Assembly (NCBI GenBank): GCA_036362985.1
Contig: JAYGXS010000007.1
Coordinates: forward strand, 18,157,628-18,221,627
From: Ligula intestinalis
Taxonomy: Eukaryota; Platyhelminthes; Cestoda; Diphyllobothriidea; Diphyllobothriidae
Length of the DNA stretch: 64,000 nt
Reading direction: 5' to 3'
A model generated the notes under the pieces. The model was not told the origin of the DNA. It ran no database searches and saw nothing but the letters and a program-made list of their open reading frames with translations. A program made the position numbers and the translations under genes. Below, in pieces: positions 45,030-56,119 of this stretch (within the stretch, counting starts at the first letter, position 1; the number at the start of each line of letters is the position of its first letter).

Positions 45030-47590
45030 GTGGGGCAAATGGGGGGCTTAAGGTAGTGGAAAGTTGAAACAATCCATCGTACTTATTACGGAGCAATGTC
45101 TACGCAGGAGTATTAGGTCGGAGGGATATATTAATTAGAAATAATTTGGTCGAGTGTGCAAAATTAACTGTTAAAGTGCCCTGATGGAGGGAAAGCTACA
45201 CAAATCGTGGAAAGAGGGTATCTGTCAACATAGCATATGCTGGAAAATGCTGTCGGGTCACCGAAAAAAACTCTTTATTCATTTGGGGCTTCGAACTCAA
45301 AGAAAAAGACATGTGAGGCCCGATACCTTCGCGACGAAATTATTCGGAAGGGCTATTCGAAGGTTTGGGACCCATACCTGCTACTGCTATCTGAATATAT
45401 ATCTGATGACGAATCACGAAAAGTCAGGCGAATAAAAGCATTGTCCCAGCGATCGTGTTGTCTTCTTCTCTATCCGAAGGATATCATAAGGTGAGGCCTG
45501 CATGCTTGTTCCGGAGGTTCCAACCAGAAACCTACCCTTAATCAAGAATTTTCTTGGGCGAAGTTAATGAGCCCTTGATTGAACAGTCGACGCCTTAAGT
45601 AAAGATGGCTTACAGCTGAAAGCTTCCAAGATACTGTTTGAAGACTTGGAATCTCGAGGAATGCAATTCTCTCCCAACCTCCTCCCTAATGGACGACATG
45701 AGGCTATAATGACCGATCACTTTGTCTGTCTTGGCAAACCCGTGTTTCCCAAGAGTAGCTGACAAATTGGTAGCAACTGTCGCATCCATCTTGCGCAACC
45801 CTAACATATGACTTTACTATCAAGGCTACTGCGCGCAAGGCCTGCGAAAAATGGCTTTGTCGATACATTATAGACTTGAGGAAAATTGAGATATATAAAA
45901 ATAGTACCGCTGTTGCTTCGCCTCTACAGTGTGAAATTCCAACTCGGAAAATTTGATGTCGGTCACATAAAGGGTTGCCGTCTGAAGGGTTCAGTCACGC
46001 ACTGGCAGAATGGTTAACAGGTTGGCTTATGAGAGTGAAATGGGGTCATTGGTGCGAGTACCCTCGTAGCGAGGTAGGGTTATAGGCCTCGAAACCGTGC
46101 CGAACAACTTCACCTTGTATTTTTTTCGTGTAAGCTGTTCATCATGTGAGTATCTACCTCGATGGCGCATAAAAACTAGAGTATAAAACAGCATCGACAA
46201 CACACTCTTGTACTAGGTCTGTACCACATAATGGACCTTCAATGAGTGTTCGCAGAAGTCTTGGCATAGACGCGTACCTTCTGGCCACATTTTTCGACAA
46301 AGATAGAAGATATCTGAAGGTGACCATGAAGAGGAAGCGAATGTCTAATTAGATCGATTGACAAGACTTGACCAGTTACAGTGAATTAGCTGCCTCATGA
46401 AATGGTAGTCTAAATTCGGAAATGTGCTTTCGTTCCCAAAAAGGTACTTAAGCAGGGTTGCAATATTGATGGTCGTGCAGCATAACCCAAAGATGCCGGC
46501 CTCCTTCAGATCACTTGAAAAAGTGCATTCTGCAAAAGAACCCTTATAAACTAGCGAGAATTTTTACCAGTAATTGTTGAAACCCTTATAAATTCAAACA
46601 TATTTTACTAAAAAACAAACAGAAAATATTTTTTCTGGTACTCATATTACAGCAGATTACGCCTTTGAATTATATAGTTGAAAAATGTTTACTCTTGGAT
46701 TTTAAATGAACTTTTTTCAGTGACTGAACCCAACCAGCCGTCATGCTTGTTTTCAGGGATGCTAAACTGAATGCTGTGTACAGTTCGTCTAAGGAAAAAA
46801 ATACATTCTTCTCCGCTATGAATAGGATGTCACATTGTGTCAAAAAACTTTGCAATGGCTGCGCGACATGGTGCATACTTTATAAACAGCAATTAGAAAC
46901 GCACGGATAGGATTTTTCATGAAGGGATATGTCATGGTCTTAAAAGGCGTCATAAATGGAAAAAAATTTAAAACGGAAAGATAGCCCTTTTTCGAGTTTC
47001 CAATCTGCTATCACGTGAGTATAAGGACGAATATATTCTTGTAAGTTTTCTATAAGATGTACATAACTTTGATGAACTTGGAACGACAAAGGCAAATGAG
47101 ATCGAAATGGCCAGTTCTGGTTTATAAGCCGTTATCAGCCAGTCATAACCAATCCCAGGGGTGGCGAGCTCTGAGATTCGATCCCGTGACATTTGGTTAT
47201 TGAGTAGAACACTACCATTGAGCTACGGGTTCGTTGCTTTGTTGGTTGTCATCACGAAAATGAGGATAGTGTGGGGCTAAGCGATCTGCTTATGGAACAT
47301 ACTCGTTTTGCTGTGCCTTGCAGTTCAATTTAGAGCCCTCGCAAGCAGTCACATAGCAACTTGTAATACTTTTAGCAAATTCCAGGTTGGGCAGGCGGCC
47401 GAAGAGACCGTCATTTCAAATTCTGCATCCAGACGTGACTGACATATATATTGGATCACACTGCAGGATAATGTCACAGCCCTTCTAAGGTTATCCCTCA
47501 AACATTTAATGAGGTAGTACATACACTGTAACTCTCTAAGGAATAACAAGTCACAAATAGAAAGCGAGAACACAGCGGCGGTGACCAGTT
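45030..47590. other. UBR4 intron 3
   Basis: Contains the tail motif at about 45,405-45,470 (TCTGATGACGAATCACGAAA, GTCAGGCGAATAAAAGCATT, GTCCCAGCGATCG) preceded by an 85-codon open stretch, and a reverse SINE near 47.1 kb. No host exon seen. Confidence 0.4.
47080..47262 (-). repeat. tRNA-derived SINE, reverse copy
   Basis: Minus strand: CAACCAACAAAGCAACGAAC, CCGTAGCTCAATGGTAGTGT, GGGATCGAATCTCAGAGCTC, GGTTATGACTGGCTGATAAC. The only clear minus-strand copy. Confidence 0.75.
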
Positions 47591-47592
47591 AC

Positions 47593-48512
47593 CGAGACAA
47601 GTGAGACAAAAGCTGGGCGAAAAATTACCAGGCCGTCCGCAGGGGGAGTGGTGATGGTTGACAAGGAGGTAGCAGTTGCCTCCGATGTCTCATCATTCGC
47701 GACAGTTGAGTGCGGCAAAAGGAGGTCGTAAAAGCAGGCAGCGCGACCAACAGTTTCTGCGGGCTTAAAGGCCTCCGGCAGACTGTCCACAGCTCGTTTG
47801 AGGTCGGGGAACTGCCAGACCAAGCAGCGCTCATTGCCGTCACCAGATAGCAGAAGACGCAACTGTGCGTTGAGGTGCTTCGGTGGATCGAAGAAATAAT
47901 GCAGCTGGTAGCGGAAGAGCACAACTAAGCGCAGGAAGGGCAGTAGGTTTTGCTGATGTGGTACACCACCGCCAGCAGCGAGGATGTCTGAGGGGACGGC
48001 GGCGTCGGCGAGTGCAAGAAAGACGTTAGTTAGCTTCTGCAGAAATGCCTTTTTGGCGCCGAGACTTGTGAAGCCAGCACTGAGAAGAGAAACCAGTTCA
48101 GCCATTTCGCAGCTCAGATCATCACACGAGGTGGGGGCGGGGCCATCAGGCTGCGCCATGTGTTCGATGAGGCGGGAGCAGAAGGTCTCAATCTCGTTGT
48201 TGGTGTCATTTCGAGACAGGGCTAGCATGTAGGCTGTCAGAAGACGAAAAGACAGGGGGCCTGGTGAAAGAGTGAGGGGGGTTTGTTCTGTGGCGGTAGA
48301 TGATGATAACAAACCGATGCGCGTCAGGGCAGTGCGAAGGCGGGTTCGTCCGGCGCTTTCAACGACACTCGCATCATCCAGGTTAGCGAGGAAGAAAAAG
48401 AGGGCGGTGAGGGGTTGTGCTAGGTTAGCCGCGAGTCCACTCTTCTGCGCAGCGCTGCTGAGCAATGAGGAGTCCACGAGGCAGACGAGATTGGCCAGGA
48501 GGCCACCGAACT
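47593..48512 (-). CDS. UBR4: UBR4 exon 3 (largest helical-repeat exon)
   Basis: About 306 codons, rich in leucine, including FRYQLHYFFDPPKHLNAQL and CLVWQFPDLKRAVDSLPEAF. Two acceptors are possible: ATATAG at 48533 has the better pyrimidine tract, but ATGCAG at 48513 is the one whose phase fits exon 2, giving DLI-Q-FGGLLANLVC. Two phase-0 donors are possible: GTAACT (chosen, 47592) and GTAATT (47628). The domain is an armadillo-like scaffold by family inference. A 7-kb intron separates it from exon 2, so a small missed exon is possible. Confidence 0.75.
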
Positions 48513-48529
48513 CTGCATTGTTGTCCAAT

Positions 48530-50190
48530 TTTCTATATGCAACAAGAAATTAACTCTGTGTGTGAAGATGCAACTGGAATTCAGGCAATAACTCGGATGG
48601 GATGAAAACAACTAATGCATCACAACACTGCAACCAAACATACACGATAACATGACAGAGTTTAAGAGCAGACTGCTATACGCCAACGAATAAAAGGCAA
48701 TAGCATAGGAATGCAAAAGCGTCCCAAAACTAGGTTTGACGCCAGCGTTCTTTCACATAAACACAGCTGCTATTTTAGGGGTAACAGTTCACTATATTTA
48801 TTATTGAATTGATTTTTAAATTACCACGCGTTTTTACGTAGCTACATATTTCAGTCTTCTAATAAATTCCTCGCTATTTCCTTTTCTTGCTATATTTCTT
48901 GTATTTTCTCCCCTAGGCCCCCGGAAATTCTCGTCCGCACAACTTCTACTACCATCGGCCCCGTAGTGCAGAATTAGTAGGTGTTGGGTCTCCGTGGTGT
49001 TAACCTTAATAGACTGTTACTAGTGCAGGTTTATACGGCCGGTTTATTAATCCAGTGTGGAAGCAAAGACGTACGTAGCGACTCCTGAATGTCGATGTGG
49101 CAGGTCAGTAGCCAGCAAAAGGCCTGCCTAGACCCCTTGTTCATTGAACTGATGACACGATTTGGAAGGTAATTTTATAGAGAGCCAACATATATCTATA
49201 TAAACGTCAAATTTATCACAGTGATAACTTATCATGTCAGGAAAGCAGCGGTGCGAAAACCTTTTCAAAAAGATCAAACACGCAGCGTGGCCAAATTAAA
49301 GCAGTTGCGGAAAACAGGTAATCATAGCAATTTGCTGAGCAAAACAGATGGAAACACAGGATAAGTAAAACGCTAACGCTATGATATATTTTAAAAAGTG
49401 AACTCATTAGCATTAGAGCAAAAACAAGCTCGGAAATATTAAAGGCTGAACTAGAAGACGGTCGACAAAAACCGTGCAGGACGAGATCTCGCCGGGAAAA
49501 GCTGCAACTCTGATGAGATAATGCATGTCGGACAAACTACGTCGCTCGGAGGCATGCCAGTTATAGCATTAGCCGAAATCACTAACTTAACGTCAAACAT
49601 AAGATCTCGGGGTCAATTCCCGACTAGCATAAAGATTTGGTCCTTTTTCTAGTGCTTTATCAAACAGATAACATAAAAGGGTTGAAATGTATGCACTGAC
49701 ACACTTCTTTTACTAACCTACGCAGAGTAGGATAACATTAAGGGAGAAAATATTCTGGACTTGATTTTTATATTATGTTTAAAGAGACTGAAGGTAATGG
49801 TATAGAAGAGTCTTTCCCGAAAACCCGTCTTCAAGAAATTAGGGAAATCTTCAGACCTCTGCATTTTGTAATTTGGACATTTTTGAAGACTAGAAACACC
49901 GCTGGAAGACATTAGTGCTCAACATAATGCTCTGACACCCGTTAAAAGGAAAATGAGAAACAGCGATTAAATGACAGCTTACGAATGGGAATGCAGACCG
50001 AGTTGAAGCAATTCGCCCAGGCAGGTAATAGCCGTCTTTGTGCATTCGGTAACTCGAGAAAGTAAGGAGGGAGCATCACGAGGTACGGCGCGTTCTGTGA
50101 GCAAAGAAAAATATTGGTTGGGAAGGAAGATTAAAACTAGACTTACCTATACAAGGCAAGTCACAAAACTAGAACAGAAGGGATGAACGT
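48530..50190. other. UBR4 intron 2, lower part
   Basis: AT-rich, no recognised gene or repeat ahead of the Penelope fragment at 50.2 kb. Confidence 0.4.
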
Positions 50191-50199
50191 AGGGGTTTG

Positions 50200-50727
50200 G
50201 AATTCGCAACTTACCAGAATCCAAATGAAGTCCGACCGCCTGAAAAAACAAAGCGAAACGTAATAAAATCTTGTTTGTTTATTTGCGCTGCTACAAAATT
50301 AGGGCGGTCAAACACGACCGCCTCATATATCCCACGCGCGTTCTCCCTGCGAAATAAGTATAGAACATCGAAATCAATATGGCGACTGAAGAATGTTTCA
50401 CCCGAGCGCATTGCTTCAAAGGCTAATTTAATAGAACAGGTGGTCTGCAAAATCCAATGCGCCAGCTGTGACGCTATTTATTGCGGCCAAACTAGGAAAT
50501 CATTTTCAAACTCGAGGCGAGAACATCAGGTGGGCTTGCACGTATCGGCAGCTAGGCATGCGTATACGTGGGAGCACACAGGGATGGCTGGCACCTGCGA
50601 AACTAGAAAAAAATGTGAATTCCTGGTAGCAATGCACTCAGAAGAGACATGCATCGATCGATTTAGATGTCAAATACACATTTTCAAGGACAAATTTAAA
50701 CGCGCCCAGCACACTATAACGGGATGA
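50200..50727 (+). mobile_element. Penelope-like GIY-YIG fragment
   Basis: One open frame encodes the linker and endonuclease: FSLRNKYRTSKSIWRLKN, VVCKIQCASCDAIYCGQTRK, HAYTWEHTGM, then LVAMHSEETCIDRFRCQIH. It has the IYCGQT form of GIY-YIG and the terminal CIDR block. Thirty-three bases of its end (50647-50679) are copied 600 bp downstream. No RT is seen upstream. Confidence 0.75.
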
Positions 50728-51119
50728 CAAAATACACATAACGCCTATTGGCGCAAACATCACTCAGCCATAGAATCCTTCTTTAGACGCGATTGATTTA
50801 GTTAACTGTTCACGAATGAATGAGAAAGTTCGCCTTGCAGACAGTTTCGTGGATAATGACGAAGGCTTGTCGGGCAGCGGAACCCCTATTTCTCAAGTGC
50901 TTGACAAGACTTCTTCCATAGTTAATTAATTCTGTGCACATCCGACAGTCTGACGACAAGCCGGGAAACAAATTTCGAACATTTACGCATCAAAGTCTCG
51001 ATTTTTTTCTAATTATTTCTCCTTTTTTAATTAAATACAAACATATACATGTGGATATGTATAAACAGTCTTCGCCGATCAGGTAGAGGAAAAATTAAGT
51101 GTCGCTTCTCTCTAAAACT

Positions 51120-51360
51120 CACAATTAGAGCCCGCACAGACAGTCACATAGCGACTATGGTAAACTCAATGACCAAAGGTCCCGGGTTCGAAGCTCGGGG
51201 TTCCAACCCTTGAGATTGGCTGATGAGGGGTAACACGCCAGACATGGCCGTTACGGTCTCCCTTTGCCTCTTTGGATCCATTACATGCATCGATCGATTT
51301 AGATGTCAAATACACCAGACATGGCCGTTACGGTCTCCCTTTGCCTCTTTGGATCCATGG
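51120..51360 (+). repeat. tRNA-derived SINE with duplicated tail
   Basis: GGTCCCGGGTTCGAAGCTCG and TGAGATTGGCTGATGAGGGG, then a 44-bp tail present twice (51238-51281 and 51315-51358) with a 33-bp Penelope fragment between. Confidence 0.8.
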
Positions 51361-51887
51361 CGGATATTGAAACGTCAGGCGAATAAACATATTGTCCCAA
51401 CGATCGAGTCTTCTTCTTCTTCTCCTCAATTTTGTCATACTAACTTATTACTGAACTTTATGACACAAAACTTAACAGAATAGCAAAGTGTAATTTTTAA
51501 AACTTAAACGGTTACTTATTTCTCAAAATAAATGCTATTCCTTAAAAATTAACTTTACTTACATTTTAATAACTTCGCACAAAATTTTCCAGTTCTGGAA
51601 GGGAGTATTATCGCACTTTTTACTCATTCTCGAATTCTTCCACAGCACAATGCACATTAGTAAAAACTTTGGTCCTGTCATACCTTATAGCATAGGAAAT
51701 TTGTTTGATATAAACTTCCTCATGATTGAGCCAAAATTAGTGCCTATTTCGCTTCACAACTTCTGCTAAGATGGCAGTTTTCCAAACTAAAGCATTTCTA
51801 ATGATCAAATCCACTCAAGTGATCAAAATAACCTGCCCAACTTTATGCCGAACTACCAAGTTAAATTTCTCACAAAAGTTGATTGCA

Positions 51888-51946
51888 GGGTTATGCTTGG
51901 CTGATGAAGGTTAATAAGCGCGAAACATTTCTGTATCAAGTAACCC
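51888..51946 (+). ncRNA. Hammerhead ribozyme motif, copy 1 (degenerate)
   Basis: Core CTGATGA (51901-51907) and GAAA, with stem I formed by GGGTTA-TG-CTTGG against TCAAG-TAACCC around the core, including a TG bulge. Stem III is weakened (CATTTCTG). Stem II, AGGTTAATAAGCGC, barely pairs. This layout is that of the minimal type I hammerheads known in Penelope-like elements. Probably inactive. Confidence 0.55.
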
Positions 51947-52249
51947 CCACATGCTGTCATACCCCACTTACTGCTATGATGACGTGGCCAGCATCGGCCT
52001 GGCAGGCGGTCACCCGTTCGGGTTCTCTGACCACCACATGAACTTTGTTTAGATCGGAAGCCTATTCGATCGGTGTACGCACATTTCTGGGTGAATATAT
52101 ACCCGATCAGCAGCGACAGAAAATGGCAGGTGGCGAGGCGCTGATGAACTGCGGTTCGATTAAGTGCTCATGACCCATCTGATAGACTCCAGTGGTGGAC
52201 CAACTGCGCCGTCTGTAAGCACGTTTGTTGTCCGATCAGCTGGTTTTCA

Positions 52250-52308
52250 GGGTTATGCTTGGCTGATGAAGGTGAATAGGCCCGAAACAGTTCTGTATCA
52301 AGTAACCC
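52250..52308 (+). ncRNA. Hammerhead ribozyme motif, copy 2
   Basis: Better kept than copy 1. Core CTGATGA and CGAAA; stem I GGGTTA-TG-CTTGG pairs with TCAAG-TAACCC (11 pairs including one G-U, with a TG bulge); stem III CAG-TT-CTG is perfect; cleavage would follow the T-A that precedes TCAAG. Stem II has an A-C mismatch next to the core and then two G-C pairs (AGG...CCC). Cleavage activity is not shown by sequence alone. Confidence 0.65.
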
Positions 52309-52749
52309 CCAGATGCTGTCATACCCCACTTACTGCTATTATGACTTGGCCGGAATCGGCCTGGCAGGCGGTCCCCGTTGGGGACATCTGACCACCACAT
52401 GAACTGTGTTTAGTTCGGAAGCGTATTCGACCGTATTCGACCGAAAACGCATGTTCCCGGACATAATTGAGTAGGTAAGGCGATCAAGAGAACCAAACGA
52501 GCCCACGGCCGCATGACAACAACAGTCATTGGCCGGCTTAGCTAATTTTACAATTAAATACTGTGACAATTCGTGCGACTATCACCTTTGACAATGTAAG
52601 CCTGCATGATCCCGAAACGACAGGACGATAAACCTTTGGTTCCCGTGATCGACGTATCTTGTCATATATACATATATAATTTTGTCTTTGTCGGTTATGA
52701 CACTCTGTCACTTTGCGGCGGGGTCGATGTGACCGCGAAGGCACAAGGG

Positions 52750-52795
52750 GACGAATGAGTTCTGTAACCCATCGGTATACATCTAGCTGTCTGAG
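52750..52795 (+). repeat. Dispersed 45-bp motif (SINE 5' module), copy
   Basis: GGACGAATGAGTTCTGTAAC then CCATCGGTATACATCTAGC. No tRNA half follows. Confidence 0.65.
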
Positions 52796-53589
52796 TAAAG
52801 AGAAAATAGTTACCAGAGGTATCAACTGCATATGACATATTGGTTTAGCCTTAATGCTTATTGTATTAAACTCATGTAGGCAAATATACAGTTTTAGCGT
52901 GAAACACCCCTACAACCACTCGTTTTCTAACGCTAGTACACGCAGTACGCACAACATATATTCAACGCAGAAAGTTCAGCATCTGGCGAGGCTTCTAAGC
53001 AAGAAATTTCGGTGGCTTAAAGGCGGTTTTTGGATGGCACAGTAGGGAAGACTGAGGCAAGCCACAACTACCGAAGGTTGGGCTCTAAATGCTTGGTTGT
53101 CTGAGTTAGGCGGTTTTATTTTGACCAGCCAAACGAGACAACCGATCGTGGGAGAAGACGCAAAAATTAGGCAAACAGGAAAAACGGCGGAGTGAAAAGG
53201 CAGCATCAAAAGGTCGTAAACACAATGGTGGTGCTCTCTCTTACTGCAGTGAAGAGGGTGCAAACGACATCGAGAATGAGGATGTGTACAGAACTTGAAG
53301 TGACCAGGCACGACCGGGTGAGCGAATCCGAGACAAATTTCTCATAGGCATCTTTGGCTACTAAAACAATCAAAGTGGGTAGTGCAGTAGGACTCATAAT
53401 TGTAGGAAGAAAAGGCAAAATAATAAGGTCAAAAGGTGATCTACTGCTTTAGGTTTTTCACAGTCCTCTAAATGCTCTCTACATTTTTCGTTTGTACCGT
53501 TTCTCTCTCCAAACGATAGCAGTTCCCCTTGCCAAATGCATGTTCCCCAAAGTTGCACAAGACAAAAGATCACATGTGTGTACTTATTT

Positions 53590-54230
53590 GTACTCGATAC
53601 GGCTGTGATCAGGTCTAATCTAGTCAGCATTGATGTCACGAGTTGTACTTCCCCACTTGTGACGATTTGCGGTAGCGGATCTGGAAAGGTCAGCCCATTT
53701 TCTTCTCTAGCGAACGGGATACCGAATGCTGAGGATGCAAGAACCACTTCCGCGTCTTGACGAACTGTGCCGAAGCAGGTCTTAAATTGACCTCCTACTC
53801 CCTCTTTGACACCTCCGGGTGAACGGCGCTTGTTTTATACGTAAGCTCTTAAGGCGGCCGATGGACATCGTGCCCAATCCACCTCAGTCATCGTTCTTGG
53901 ATGGTTTGATAACGCTTCTAGATATTGATGCAGAGGGTGTGAACTGCTTCATTTGAGACGAGATCGGTGTACTTCGATCGAAGGATGGTCCTCAGGCAGC
54001 AACGAGCAAATACCTACGACCTTCGCTCATCTTTCACGCGCAAAGCCTAGCATTCACAACCGAAGAGGAGGACTAACCGGATAAACGCACAGTACATAGG
54101 ACCTTCGTGGTGATAGAGATGCGGCGTCGGATCCATAGGCGCTTTGAAAGGATTGAGAAAACCCGGCGAGCAGCATCGATTTGGGAGATAGTCACCCTTG
54201 CTCTGTCCGTTCGGTAGCAGTCTTTAATTT
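53590..54230 (-). mobile_element. RTE LINE 3' fragment
   Basis: Minus-strand remnant of the RTE C-terminal region. It covers the RRVFSIL-KRLWIRR block and ends with DHSRIEYK followed by a stop near 53590, the same terminus as the copy ending at 6197. Several frameshifts and stops are present. Confidence 0.75.
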
Positions 54231-55004
54231 AATTTAACGGTCATTAATCACCTGGAGGTGACTTCATCTGATCAGGAATGCATCTCGAGAACAATTTCGG
54301 CTTCGCAGCCTTTATGTATAAGCTGACCGAAGAAGTCGCCCTATTCCCTCATGGCACTAGAGACTGTAGGTCACTAAAGCTTGTGTGTGAAATTAGACGG
54401 AGGGTTCGTGCAGATTTCCCACCGGTACATGGTAACAGATAGATTGACTTGAGAGTCGCCTATTCTCACTGCAAAAAGTATAGCACACTTTTGAATCATT
54501 ACGTGACCTTAACAGCAGTCGCATGGTAAGCAAGACAGCCCATACCAAAGTTGTAAAACAAAACATACTTACTACTACGAAATAAGTAGATAGTTATGCA
54601 AGGTAAATAGCATGATGCACCCGATAATAACCTGTTACCGTCGCACGAATGGCTGTCCAATGACTGGATAATTAGGTCCACTCGGACCCGGTGGTGAGAC
54701 TACAATGGTTCATTTGTGGCATGAACTTTACAGTGACCATCGGTGAACGATGGAAATTTATTCAAGCGTAGGTCGCGTGCCGGTAGAGACCAACACGAGT
54801 GCGGTAGACGTAAACGGGGGGGACAGAAGTGTGTAAAATAACCAGGCAGTCACCGCTGCAACGCACATTTCTAATTGCATCGACCTTCGCTCGTCATTGA
54901 AAGGAATGGGCTGCTGTCGCAGGTAGCAGTAGTCGCCGCCGCCGACCAGACTAGGGTTGTTAAGTCACGTCTGAGAGAAAATGCGACAAGCGATCACAGC
55001 TGCA

Positions 55005-55200
55005 TTAAAAGGCTTCTGGAGCATACGTTGTGCCAACAGTGGGGCCAGATCATAGATCGGAGGCATTACTGGACATGCGCACGCATTGGAAACAGGGAGT
55101 ATATAATGATAGGCATATGTGCAGGCTTACGCCATGCCAGCCACTTGCGCCCAATACCGCCTCCGGTCCACTCAACCTTGTCTTGACAGTGGGCCCAGAC
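55005..55200 (+). repeat. Unnamed ~200-bp repeat family, copy 3
   Basis: Ends CACTTGCGCCCAATACCGCC, TCCGGTCCACTCAACCTTGT, CTTGACAGTG. Partial copies of the same end may lie at 10,590-10,660 and 27,338-27,400 (both with TCAAGAAGACC on the plus strand). Confidence 0.5.
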
Positions 55201-55456
55201 GGATGAGGAAAGAGAAGGAGCGCGGTAGCTGCAGCGTAAGTCTGCTAGCACTATAGAAGAATGTACGCATAAGTCACCGTCCTACGCCGAACATGCTATA
55301 GAGCAGACTGTAGACGTCGTGATGGCCGTGTAGGCATGCTTAGAGCCTATGCCGTTTAGTTAGCGACTTTCCTGCCAAACATCAAAGTTATACAGAGATA
55401 CAATAAGAGGGGAGGCGGGCCGATGATATAAATTAGAGGTTATAAATGAGACTCAC

Positions 55457-55826
55457 GTATAAGATCGCGCCACTCAGATAGCGTGGGTCCGTGCTGTGCT
55501 GCTGCTGCTTCCGATGCTTCTTGCTGTTGGCTTGAAGAAGAGGAGGTAGCCCAGGGCAGATTGCCGAAAATGGAATTGTTTTTGAGGCCTGTCTCAAGGA
55601 GAGAGAAGGCCAGTAGTGTTAGACTAGTTAGGCCGCGTAGAGACGGCGCTGGTTTGCTGCTGGCAGCCGAATCTATAGCAGTGTGTATTCTCTGCCACAG
55701 CTCTCTGGCGGTGGACTGTTCAGCAAAGGCTACATCAGATCTCTCGGTGACGGCAAAAGCAGCGAGAATGCGCAGACCCAACCACACCTCCGCGGCGTCT
55801 AGCTCAAAATAGTCCACTTTACCGGT
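55457..55826 (-). CDS. UBR4: UBR4 exon 2
   Basis: Acceptor CTTTCAG|ACC and donor ATAC|GTGAGT are both strong. It encodes about 123 residues beginning TGKVDYFELDAAEVWLGLRI, leucine and alanine rich, with a Ser/Gln/Ala-rich linker (SSSSSQQQEASEAAAA) near the end. No catalytic motif is visible; helical-repeat scaffold is the likely role. It ends with one extra base, which fixes the phase needed in exon 3. Confidence 0.75.
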
Positions 55827-56119
55827 CTGAAAGAAGGTAGAAAGAGAAAGGGCGGGGACAACTTAACTTTAATACTGTGGGAACCACACCGTAGTTGCAG
55901 TATCCCAGAACGTTATATTTTTCTCGCAAAGAAGCATCAGTCTTGATTACTCAGTACCTTAGAGGATGAAACACTATCAGTTCAAAAGATTACATAATCA
56001 TGTAGGTTTTTCGAAAAAAAAACAAAGTTCAGCATTCTTGCCTTTTCCCAGTTAGAGATAGTCATAAAGGTCGATAAAGTACACGTGCGTACTACTGCTG
56101 TGATAACAGCTGTCCCACT

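Larger units (their letters stand above)
51888..52420 (+). repeat. Tandem direct repeat, period 362 bp (pLTR-like)
   Basis: About 160-170 bp starting at 51888 and 52250 match closely through the hammerhead, TGCTGTCATACCCCACTTAC, TCGGCCTGGCAGGCGGT and ACCACCACATGAACT. Tandem terminal repeats carrying hammerheads are the hallmark of Penelope pseudo-LTRs. No coding part remains between or beside them. Confidence 0.7.

Noticed and set aside
45405..45440. A hammerhead ribozyme (CTGATGACGAATCACGAAA)
   Set aside because: Stem II would be a two-base pair at best and stems I and III cannot be drawn.
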